A stretch of 64,000 bases of DNA from assembly GCA_963819975.1 (NCBI GenBank), contig CAWFYE010000007.1, positions 744,001 through 808,000 of the forward strand, given 5' to 3'. The DNA comes from Palsa-1392 sp963819975 (GTDB lineage: Bacteria > Verrucomicrobiota > Verrucomicrobiia > Chthoniobacterales > UBA10450). The translations under genes were made by a program, and so were the position numbers. Shown here one piece after another: positions 1 through 6,671 of this stretch. Numbering within the stretch: the first letter of the stretch is position 1; the number at the start of each line of letters is the position of its first letter. The notes below the pieces were generated by a model, which saw only the letters and a program-made list of their open reading frames with translations, did no database searches and was not told the DNA's origin.

Positions 1-439
1 CGATCTGGTCCGATCAATTGGCGCCGATCACGTCGTCGATTACACCAAAGAAAACTTCACCGAGAGCGACCAGCGTTATGACATGATCTTCGATAACGTT
101 GGCAACCATTCCTTCGCCGCACGCCGCCGCGTGTTAACTCCCAAAGGGATCTGCGTTTTGGTCGGTATTGGCGGAACCTCGGCCAAAGGAGGCGAGATGA
201 TCGGGCGCATCGCTGGAAATTTCATCGCGTATGGATTGTCATCATTCACCGGGCAAAAGTTCGCCCAGTACATCACTAAGCTGAGCAAGCCGGATCTCAT
301 TCTACTGGGCGACCTCCTTCAGACGGGAAAGATCAGGCCGGTCATCGAGCGGACTTACAATCTGGATGACGCGCCTGAAGCTCTCCGCCTCCTCGATCAA
401 GGCCACGCGCGCGGCAAAACAGTAATCACTATCGAATGA
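1..439 (+). CDS. MDR-family NAD(P)-dependent oxidoreductase, C-terminal part (5' end outside window)
   Basis: The reading frame is open from base 2 and runs off the left edge, so only about 145 C-terminal residues are visible. They resemble the zeta-crystallin/quinone-oxidoreductase branch of the medium-chain dehydrogenases. The piece SIGADHVVDYTKENF is nearly identical in pattern to SLGADHVIDYTKKDF in the protein encoded at 1664-3160, and the ending HARGKTVITIE matches the HSRGKVVINLE of that paralogue. No zinc-binding cysteines are visible in this part. It overlaps the next gene by 4 bases (ATGA), suggesting an operon with the membrane proteins that follow. The exact substrate cannot be told. 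Confidence 0.85.
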   Translation, partial: DLVRSIGADHVVDYTKENFTESDQRYDMIFDNVGNHSFAARRRVLTPKGICVLVGIGGTSAKGGEMIGRIAGNFIAYGLSSFTGQKFAQYITKLSKPDLILLGDLLQTGKIRPVIERTYNLDDAPEALRLLDQGHARGKTVITIE

Positions 440-1194
440 ACGCGAATACATTGATGACACCCGAAGCGACCACTTCGGTTACGCCAGCCCAACGCACCGC
501 GGCCAAAATCGTCGGCGTGCTATACCTGGTTCAGATGACCGTCGCGATCTTTGGCGAGATCTTCGTACGTGGTCGCCTCGTTGTCCCCGGCGACGCCACC
601 CAGACTGCGCGAAACACCATCGCGCACCAGCGGCTGTTCCGCCTTTCCATTGCCGGAGACCTGTTCGTTTACACCGGAGTCATCGTCTTGATCTGGGCGT
701 TTTATGTCCTCGTTAGGCCAGTGAACAGGAATCTGGCATTGCTCGCGGTCCTCTTTCGGCTGGCTGAGAACGCGGTGCTCTGCGTGGCGACCGTCAACGC
801 CCTGGTCGCGCTCAAGCTCCTGAGCGCTCCCGATTATCTGAAGACGTTCGAGACCACCCAGCTGCACTCCCTCGCCCGGCTGGCCGTGAACGCGCAGGGA
901 CTCACGATGAATGTTGCGTTCGTCCTCCTCGGCTTGGGCTCCGCGGTCTTCGCCTACCTGCTCTTCCGATCGGGCTACGTTCCCAAAGTCATCGCCGCGT
1001 GGGGAATCTTCTCTTCGCTCTTCCTGGCGATCGTCACTCTTGCCATCATTGTTTTCCCAAGTTTGGGCGCCGCGCTCGGGCTGACCTACATGGTGCCCAT
1101 GTTTTTCTACGAAGTCGGGCTCGGTCTTTGGCTGGTCGTGAAAGGAATACGCGCACCGCTGATCGCCGGTTCGACCGCACCGATACAGATCTAG
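436..1194 (+). CDS. DUF4386 family membrane protein
   Basis: A 252-residue integral membrane protein with about six hydrophobic segments, separated by short charged loops. The N-terminal stretch AKIVGVLYLVQMTVAIFGE, followed by an extracytoplasmic segment and then a row of hydrophobic helices, is the layout of the DUF4386 family. The function of that family is not known. The start ATG overlaps the stop of the upstream dehydrogenase (ATGA), and the next gene follows after 8 bases, so this is the second gene of a 1-3160 operon. It contains one copy of the dispersed TCGTTAGGC motif at 711, read here as Val-Arg-Pro. Confidence 0.75.
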   Translation: MNANTLMTPEATTSVTPAQRTAAKIVGVLYLVQMTVAIFGEIFVRGRLVVPGDATQTARNTIAHQRLFRLSIAGDLFVYTGVIVLIWAFYVLVRPVNRNLALLAVLFRLAENAVLCVATVNALVALKLLSAPDYLKTFETTQLHSLARLAVNAQGLTMNVAFVLLGLGSAVFAYLLFRSGYVPKVIAAWGIFSSLFLAIVTLAIIVFPSLGAALGLTYMVPMFFYEVGLGLWLVVKGIRAPLIAGSTAPIQI

Positions 1195-1202
1195 GAATCA
1201 GC

Positions 1203-1667
1203 ATGCTCAACCGGATCCTTCCTCCGCAGTTCGACAATAACTTTCACGGCCACAAGCTCGCGCTCTGGCTCTTTGTTCCCATTGTGTTCATGAAAGTCGG
1301 AATCGCGTTGAGTTCTATTTTTGACGGCCACAACATGATCCAATCGGCCGACGGAATTCCTCTCGATACCTTCTCAGCCGCTGGCGCGAATGCGGTCGTT
1401 TCCGTCACCGCGCTCCTGGGGCTCTCTCTTCTCTTGCTCGCGACGCTGTGCGTGCTGGCGCTGATCCGCTACCGCGCCATGATTCCGCTCCTGTATGTCG
1501 TGCTCCTGGTGGAGTTCCTGGGCAAGAAGTGGATTCTGCTCGCAAAACCCATCGTCAGGACCGGATTATCACCCAGCGTCTACGTAAATCTTGCGCTCCT
1601 CACGCTGCTGGTTGCTGGCCTGGTGCTGTCGCTCTGGAACAACGCCAATCGTCAGCCGCGCGAATGA
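1203..1667 (+). CDS. small four-helix membrane protein, unknown function
   Basis: A 154-residue protein with about four transmembrane helices (residues near 22-40, 60-83, 93-108 and 127-147). The frame is open further upstream, but that extension lies inside the DUF4386 gene and reads as arginine-rich non-native sequence, so the ATG at 1203, 8 bases after the previous stop, is chosen. I do not recognise a named family. It sits between a DUF4386 protein and a membrane-fused dehydrogenase and overlaps the latter by 4 bases, so the three are probably co-expressed. A role as a membrane partner of the dehydrogenases is only a guess. Confidence 0.65.
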   Translation: MLNRILPPQFDNNFHGHKLALWLFVPIVFMKVGIALSSIFDGHNMIQSADGIPLDTFSAAGANAVVSVTALLGLSLLLLATLCVLALIRYRAMIPLLYVVLLVEFLGKKWILLAKPIVRTGLSPSVYVNLALLTLLVAGLVLSLWNNANRQPRE

Positions 1668-3160
1668 TCGAATCGTTTCTCATGAAAACAAAACTCCTGC
1701 TCACCACCGCCTGCCTCGCTGCATTCTCGTTCATCCACGCCGCTCCCGCGCAGGAGCCGGCGCGGATGAAAGCGATCGTTTATCACAACTACGGGTCACC
1801 CGAAGTCCTGCGCTTGGAAGAAATAGAAAAGCCGGTTCCCAAGGACGATCAGGTCCTGGTCAAAGTGCGTGCGGCTTCGGTCAATCCGTATGACTGGCAC
1901 TTCATCCGGGGCGAACCCTATCTCATTCGTCTCTTTGTCTCCGGGCTCTTCCAGCCGAAGGAAAAACAGCTTGGCGTGGACTTCGCGGGGACAATCGAAG
2001 CGGTCGGAAAAAATGTAACGCAGCTCAAACCCGGCGACGACGTTTTCGGCGGGCAAACCGGAGCTTTCGCGGAGTATATTTGTGTGGCCGAGCGAAAGCT
2101 GGCGCGGAAGCCGGCCAACGTGACGTTTGCGCAAGCGGCCTCGGTTCCCATTGCCGGAGTGACCGCGCTGCAAGGCCTGCGCGACAAGGGCAAGCTTCAG
2201 CCGGGGCAAAAGGTTTTGATTAACGGCGCGTCGGGCGGCGTGGGCACGTTTGCGGTCCAGATCGCCAAGTCGTTCGGCGCGGAGGTGACCGGCGTCTGCA
2301 GCGCGCGGAACGCTGACATGGTCCGCTCGCTCGGTGCGGATCACGTGATTGACTACACGAAAAAAGATTTCACCAAGGGCGGACAGCATTACGATTTGAT
2401 CCTCGACATGGTCGCGAGCCATTCACTGTCGGAGTTCACACGCGCGTTGACTCCGCAGGGAACGCTGGTGTTGATCGGAAGCACAGAGACGGGCCTCTGG
2501 CTCAAACCTGTGATCCTGATGCTCCGAGGGGCCGTTTATGCACGGTTCGCGAGCCAGCACATCGTGAACTTACTGGCAGACATGAATCAGAAGGACCTGA
2601 CCGCCATCGCCGATCTGATGGAGGCCGGAAAGGTGACGCCGGTTATCGACCGAACCTACACGTTGAGTCAGACCGCTGAGGCCGTCCGGTATGTGGAAGA
2701 AGGCCACTCCCGTGGAAAAGTGGTCATCAATCTGGAAGACGACACGTCGCCGACCAGTGCAACTCCCGCCGCGAACGCGGGAAGCACACTCGGACCCGCT
2801 CTCAGGATTCTCGCGCTTTTTGTCATCGTTCTTGGCGTGCCGATTGCCGGCGCGCTCCCGCTCAATCGTCGCTTCCAGCAGCGCAATCCCGGGAAGCGGC
2901 CCTACCGCTGGGGCTATTACTTTAGCATCCTGTCATTCATCGCTGGACTTACTCTCGGCTACCTGGTGGAAGCCGGCTTTGCTGTCGTCCTTATTTGTGG
3001 AGTCATCTATGCAGTCCTGGCGTGGTTCTTCGCCGCGCGGCGGCACTGGGCCTGGATCGCACTGACCCTTTTGAGCTTCAATCCTTTGATCTGGATCATA
3101 AACCTTATCTACCTCTGGAAACGTTGGGCCGAACCCGCGGCGCGCGCGCCGGCTCAATAG
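1664..3160 (+). CDS. MDR-type oxidoreductase fused to N-terminal signal sequence and C-terminal membrane segments
   Basis: About 498 residues. A hydrophobic leader (MKTKLLLTTACLAAFSFIHA, starting at 1682) precedes a complete zeta-crystallin-like MDR enzyme beginning ARMKAIVYHNYGSPEVL. This has a dinucleotide-binding loop, NGASGGVGTFAVQ, and no zinc-binding cysteine cluster. After the catalytic domain (ending near GKVVINLED) comes a linker and then roughly 110 residues with four hydrophobic segments. The start at 1664 overlaps the previous stop as ATGA; the ATG at 1682 is an alternative that begins directly at the leader. MDR quinone oxidoreductases are normally cytosolic NADPH enzymes, so a leader plus a membrane tail is unusual. 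Redox activity on quinone-like or enone substrates is inferred from family only. Confidence 0.75.
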   Translation: MIESFLMKTKLLLTTACLAAFSFIHAAPAQEPARMKAIVYHNYGSPEVLRLEEIEKPVPKDDQVLVKVRAASVNPYDWHFIRGEPYLIRLFVSGLFQPKEKQLGVDFAGTIEAVGKNVTQLKPGDDVFGGQTGAFAEYICVAERKLARKPANVTFAQAASVPIAGVTALQGLRDKGKLQPGQKVLINGASGGVGTFAVQIAKSFGAEVTGVCSARNADMVRSLGADHVIDYTKKDFTKGGQHYDLILDMVASHSLSEFTRALTPQGTLVLIGSTETGLWLKPVILMLRGAVYARFASQHIVNLLADMNQKDLTAIADLMEAGKVTPVIDRTYTLSQTAEAVRYVEEGHSRGKVVINLEDDTSPTSATPAANAGSTLGPALRILALFVIVLGVPIAGALPLNRRFQQRNPGKRPYRWGYYFSILSFIAGLTLGYLVEAGFAVVLICGVIYAVLAWFFAARRHWAWIALTLLSFNPLIWIINLIYLWKRWAEPAARAPAQ

Positions 3161-3270
3161 GAGGTCCGGCATGAAACTCATTTTCCGCTCGCCGTCACCG
3201 CGGTGACGCAGACTGCGGCCAGGATGTTGCGGAAGAAGTGGCCTGAGCCAATTTTGCGGAGGAAACGCTG

Positions 3271-4086
3271 ATGGATCTTTTTAGAAAAATGCGAGGGGAA
3301 TGCCCGGCACCGAGCCCGCCGCCGGACCAGTCCGCGCTCGCGAGTCTTGAGGAGGAAGCCGCCTGCGCTCGTGAAGATCAGCTCTATTCCATCGATGCTA
3401 CGACAGAACTCGATGGCATGGGTTTAATGAAAGCGCTCGCGATTCACCGGCATCGTCCCATTTCAGGCAAGCTCGCGACGATCGGGAAGCGCCACTCCAT
3501 GCTCCACCGCGATGTGCTGATCTTGCTTTATTATTTAGCCAGAAAAACCGAGGGAGACATTCTGGAGATCGGACCCTACATCGGGGGATCGACCATTGCC
3601 GCGGCCTTCGGCGTGCGCGCCTCCGGCAGGGTGCGCTCAATGGTGACGGTGGAAAACGGAGGGCAGATGGTGCATCCCACTCTTCCCAGCCGAGATATCG
3701 TAGCGGATCTGAATAGGAACCTCGCGGCCAACGGCGTGGCCGATCTGGTGCAGGTGGTGGTAGGGTGGGCTGTGAACGAGAAGACGATCAAGGTCGTCCA
3801 CCGTCATCTGCGCGCGGAGAGCGTTGGCCTGCTAGTGATGGATGCGGACGGCGCTGTAAAGTCGGCACTGGCATCGTATCGCGATCTGCTCATCGATCGG
3901 TGCTGGGTCGTGATTGATGATTACTACGCTCCGGTGGGGCTAGCCGCTGAAAAGGGAGCCATCACCCGGAGGGAGGTCGACGAGCTGGTGGCCGCCGGAG
4001 AATTGGAGACACTGGGCTATTATGGGTGGGGAACGTGGTTTGGGAGATGGCACACCCCGCTTGCAGAGGGTTCGACGCGTGGCTAA
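3271..4086 (+). CDS. class I SAM-dependent methyltransferase-like protein
   Basis: A 271-residue protein. The motif DILEIGPYIGGSTIAAAF near residues 95-112 is a class I methyltransferase motif I in the CmcI/Methyltransf_24-like style (LEIGxxxGxST), followed by an acidic strand end (VTVEN) and LLVMDADG and VVIDDYY strands. The first 65 residues are a charged, less conserved extension. Substrate is unknown; this branch includes sugar and natural-product methyltransferases. The gene stands alone, about 110 bases from each neighbour. No Shine-Dalgarno is obvious except a purine-rich GGAGGAAA just before the ATG, which supports this start. Confidence 0.7.
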   Translation: MDLFRKMRGECPAPSPPPDQSALASLEEEAACAREDQLYSIDATTELDGMGLMKALAIHRHRPISGKLATIGKRHSMLHRDVLILLYYLARKTEGDILEIGPYIGGSTIAAAFGVRASGRVRSMVTVENGGQMVHPTLPSRDIVADLNRNLAANGVADLVQVVVGWAVNEKTIKVVHRHLRAESVGLLVMDADGAVKSALASYRDLLIDRCWVVIDDYYAPVGLAAEKGAITRREVDELVAAGELETLGYYGWGTWFGRWHTPLAEGSTRG

Positions 4087-4196
4087 GTGCGAGCCGGTGG
4101 AATACGCTGGGCGCCCTAGCAGTCCGGGAGGAGCTGGGCGGACAAGCCGTCGTCTCAGTCCGCTTCCCACGACTCAACCCGTGAATCTGCACTGAC

Positions 4197-5237
4197 GTGA
4201 AGGCCGCGATTTATCGTGAGTTTGGGGGACCAATTTCGGTCGCGGTTCTCCAAGACCCCGCACCCGCGAACGACGGTGTCGTCGTGGCTGTAAAGGCCAA
4301 CGGCGTTTGTCGGAGCGATTGGCATGGGTGGATGGGTCATGATAGTGACATCACTTTGCCGCATATCCCGGGTCACGAACTGGCGGGGGTCATCGCCGCC
4401 GTCGGCTCGGGGGTGACGAAATGGCGGGTAGGTGATCGCGTGACATCACCGTTCATCTGCGGCTGCGGCACCTGTTACGAATGTGTCTCCGGAAACCAAC
4501 AGGTGTGTCCAAGACAGGAGCAGCCCGGGTTCACCCATTGGGGTTCGTTCGCCGAATTCGTCGCGCTTCGTTATGCGGATACAAACCTGGTCGCGCTGCC
4601 CGACGCGCTTGACTTTACAACGGCGGCGGCGCTCGGCTGCCGGTTCGCGACGGCCTATCGTGCGGTGGTCGCGCAAGCCCGCGTGGTCGCAGGTGAATGG
4701 CTTGCGGTCCACGGGTGTGGAGGGGTTGGTCTTTCGGCGGTCATGATTGCCGCCGCGCGCGGAGTGCAAGTGCTGGCGATCGATGTCGATGACGACAAGC
4801 TGGCCTTCGCGCGCTCGATCGGCGCGACTGCCACCCTGCGAGCAGATCTCGTCGACGATGTGGCCAGTGCGGTTGCCCACCTTACAAACGGCGGAGCGCA
4901 CGCCTCGATCGACGCTGTCGGCGGTGCCCGGCAGATGCGCGCATCGATTGACAGTCTGCGTCCGCTTGGTCGCCATGTGCAGGTAGGGTTGCTCGTGGCC
5001 GGCGACAGCGAGCCGGCGGTGCCGATGGCCCGCGTGCTCCGGCACGAACTGGAGATCCGCGGCAGTCACGGTCTGCAGGCGCCAGTCTATCCCGAGATGC
5101 TCGACGAAATTGCGAGCGGTTTTCTAGATCCGTCGAAGCTGGTCGGACGCACAGTGGGGCTAGAGGAAGCGGTAAACCTGCTCGTGAGCGAGGAGGCGTT
5201 CGCTGGCGTCGGCGTGACGGTGATCGATCGCTTCTAG
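4197..5237 (+). CDS. zinc-dependent alcohol dehydrogenase
   Basis: A 346-residue medium-chain dehydrogenase with a GTG start. Catalytic zinc ligands are visible as Cys38 (NGVCRSDWHG) and His60-Glu61 (PGHELAG). The structural-zinc lobe has the four cysteines C90, C93, C96 and C104 in the canonical spacing. The nucleotide-binding loop is VHGCGGVGLSAV and the following acidic residue sits in AIDVDDDK, suggesting NAD(H) preference. It oxidises alcohols or reduces aldehydes; the actual substrate cannot be read from sequence. The gene is monocistronic, with about 110 bases of non-coding sequence on either side, and the downstream gap carries a CGTTAGGC copy at 5291. Confidence 0.88.
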   Translation: MKAAIYREFGGPISVAVLQDPAPANDGVVVAVKANGVCRSDWHGWMGHDSDITLPHIPGHELAGVIAAVGSGVTKWRVGDRVTSPFICGCGTCYECVSGNQQVCPRQEQPGFTHWGSFAEFVALRYADTNLVALPDALDFTTAAALGCRFATAYRAVVAQARVVAGEWLAVHGCGGVGLSAVMIAAARGVQVLAIDVDDDKLAFARSIGATATLRADLVDDVASAVAHLTNGGAHASIDAVGGARQMRASIDSLRPLGRHVQVGLLVAGDSEPAVPMARVLRHELEIRGSHGLQAPVYPEMLDEIASGFLDPSKLVGRTVGLEEAVNLLVSEEAFAGVGVTVIDRF

Positions 5238-5356
5238 AATTGAGTCCAGGCGACCTACCGGCTGCTCCAGATCGCACGATGCGCCACGGCCGTTAGGCGA
5301 GTTGGTTCATTCACGGAATCCTTTGACGCCTCGCAGCAACCACCGGAAGTAAAAGA

Positions 5357-5689
5357 ATGCTGGAAGATCGCATGCAAAAAATCGAGGCGCGGATCACGCA
5401 GGCGCCCGGGTTGCCCGAAGCGGAGCGGTCGCAACTCCTGGAACTGGTCGCGACCCTGCGCGCGGAAATGGACGCGCTCGCCCGTGGCCGTGAGGAAGAC
5501 GCTGCCAGCATTGCGCATTTCCTTGATGCCTCGACTCACGAGGCGAGCCGGACGCAGAAGCAGCCGAAGCTGCTGGAGGCCGCCCGGCAGGGACTGACCG
5601 CGTCGGTCGAGAACCTCGAAAGCTCGCATCCGAAGCTCTTCGAGACGGTCAACCAGGCGGCGGTCGTGCTTGCTAACATGGGACTTTAG
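5357..5689 (+). CDS. DUF4404 family protein
   Basis: A 110-residue soluble, acidic and helical protein. It starts with a short heptad-like helix (RMQKIEARIT), has a second helix rich in Leu and Glu, and ends SHPKLFETVNQAAVVLANMGL. That close is characteristic of DUF4404 (helical hairpin with a C-terminal 'SHP-L-...-L--MGI' signature). The function of the family is unknown. No obvious operon partner: 119 bases separate it from the upstream dehydrogenase, and about 200 non-coding bases follow. Confidence 0.7.
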   Translation: MLEDRMQKIEARITQAPGLPEAERSQLLELVATLRAEMDALARGREEDAASIAHFLDASTHEASRTQKQPKLLEAARQGLTASVENLESSHPKLFETVNQAAVVLANMGL

Positions 5690-5893
5690 CGGCCCCATTG
5701 GTATTCTTTACGGCCGGTACGAGAGCGCTCGAAGCCGCGATCCTTCGCTCTCCGACGAAAATGTTTCGTGGCCTAACGAGGTTGACGTCACCATCGGCAG
5801 GAAGTTTTTCCGCCGACGAACTACGCCTTCTCCGACCAGAAATTGCTCTGGGTCGATCTGAGTAAGAAATGGTAGAACGCTAACCTTCCTGGA
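5690..5893 (+). other. intergenic stretch with a possible gene relic
   Basis: No convincing gene. A copy of the dispersed motif lies on the minus strand at 5771-5778. Just downstream, one frame reads NYAFSDQKLLWVDLSKKW followed by a stop near 5875. This looks like the C-terminal end of a protein, but there is no open frame leading into it, so it may be a decayed remnant. This is a weak call. Confidence 0.25.
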
Positions 5894-6193
5894 ATGGCAA
5901 ACAAAAACTCAAATCGACTGCCGACGCCCGACGTATGTCCGGTTTGCGGAGAGGAATTACCGCGTCGGGCCGCGGCTTGTCCTGAGTGCGGTGCGGATCA
6001 CAATTCCGGCTGGCGAGAAGAGGGCGAGAGTTACGACGCGCTTGGTTTGCCGGACGACGGCTTCGATTACGAAGATTTTGTTGAGCAGGAGTTCGGTTCG
6101 TCGCCAAAACCGGCCGGCATCAAAACGATCTGGTGGGTTACAGCCATCCTTGTGGTCGTCGTCTTAGTCGCGATTTATTTTTTCGCGGGTTGA
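5894..6193 (+). CDS. zinc-ribbon protein with C-terminal membrane anchor
   Basis: A 99-residue protein. Two CxxC pairs, CPVCGEE at about residue 15 and CPECGAD at about 31, form a zinc ribbon of the double-CxxC type. An acidic, poorly conserved linker (about residues 40-70) leads to a single hydrophobic helix near the C-terminus (WWVTAILVVVVLVAIYFF). The layout predicts a tail-anchored inner-membrane protein with a cytoplasmic zinc ribbon. Function is unknown; such small proteins are often conserved hypotheticals in this phylum. The start ATG is clear. A perfect 8-bp inverted repeat overlaps the stop codon. Confidence 0.7.
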   Translation: MANKNSNRLPTPDVCPVCGEELPRRAAACPECGADHNSGWREEGESYDALGLPDDGFDYEDFVEQEFGSSPKPAGIKTIWWVTAILVVVVLVAIYFFAG

Positions 6194-6209
6194 TCGGCCT
6201 GGATCAACC
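6188..6209. terminator. possible stem-loop after zinc-ribbon gene
   Basis: GGTTGATC at 6188-6195 and GATCAACC at 6202-6209 form a perfect 8-bp stem with a 6-base loop. The stop codon of the upstream gene lies within the left arm. There is no run of T afterwards, so it is at most a weak intrinsic terminator, or an mRNA-stabilising hairpin. Confidence 0.3.
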
Positions 6210-6290
6210 GATCATCGGTTACGTTGTCTGAGACGCGCTGGATGAATTTTTGCTCGGCGGCCGAGCGCACTTCTGCAAAAACATTGGCTT

Positions 6291-6665
6291 ATGAAAATTT
6301 TGACTATCATTGCCCGAACACTTCTCGGGCTTGTTTTCGTTGTCTTCGGGGCGAATGGATTTTTTCATTTCATGCCGATGCCGGAATTGCCGCACGATCT
6401 GGCGGGCGATTTTCTGCGTGCCTTTTTACAAAGTCACTACGTCTATGCGGTCGCTGCCTGCCAGGTGGTGGGCGGATTACTTTTGCTCATCGGACGCTTC
6501 GTGCCGCTCGGGCTGACGATTCTCGGGCCGGTCATCGTCAACATTGTGCTCTTTCACATTTTCCTCGCCCCGGAAGGACTGGTGCTGGCGATCGTCATCG
6601 CGGCGATTTTCGTTTTCCTGTTCTGGCGGTACTGGGCGGCCTTCGCCGCGATCATGCGGCCGTGA
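6291..6665 (+). CDS. DoxX-like small membrane protein
   Basis: A 124-residue protein with four transmembrane helices (about residues 4-22, 50-68, 74-94 and 97-117). The start MKILTIIARTLLGLVFVVFG, followed by a short FF-containing loop, matches the DoxX/SURF4-like superfamily. DoxX proteins are loosely linked to quinone or thiol redox chemistry at the membrane, but the role here is unknown. It ends 7 bases before the end of the convergent cyclase gene. A second DoxX-like gene occurs at 41150-41521. Confidence 0.65.
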   Translation: MKILTIIARTLLGLVFVVFGANGFFHFMPMPELPHDLAGDFLRAFLQSHYVYAVAACQVVGGLLLLIGRFVPLGLTILGPVIVNIVLFHIFLAPEGLVLAIVIAAIFVFLFWRYWAAFAAIMRP

Positions 6666-6671
6666 GGCACG

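Noticed and set aside
999..1202. Upstream extension of the small membrane protein gene at 1203
   Set aside because: It lies inside the DUF4386 gene in another frame and reads as arginine/histidine-rich sequence; the ATG at 1203 gives a normal membrane protein.
3161..3270. A short gene or regulatory RNA between 3161 and 3270
   Set aside because: No open frame or strong hairpin; only a purine-rich ribosome-binding sequence before 3271.
5670..5861. 63-residue plus-strand open frame
   Set aside because: Overlaps the DUF4404 stop region and contains no family pattern; treated as non-coding.
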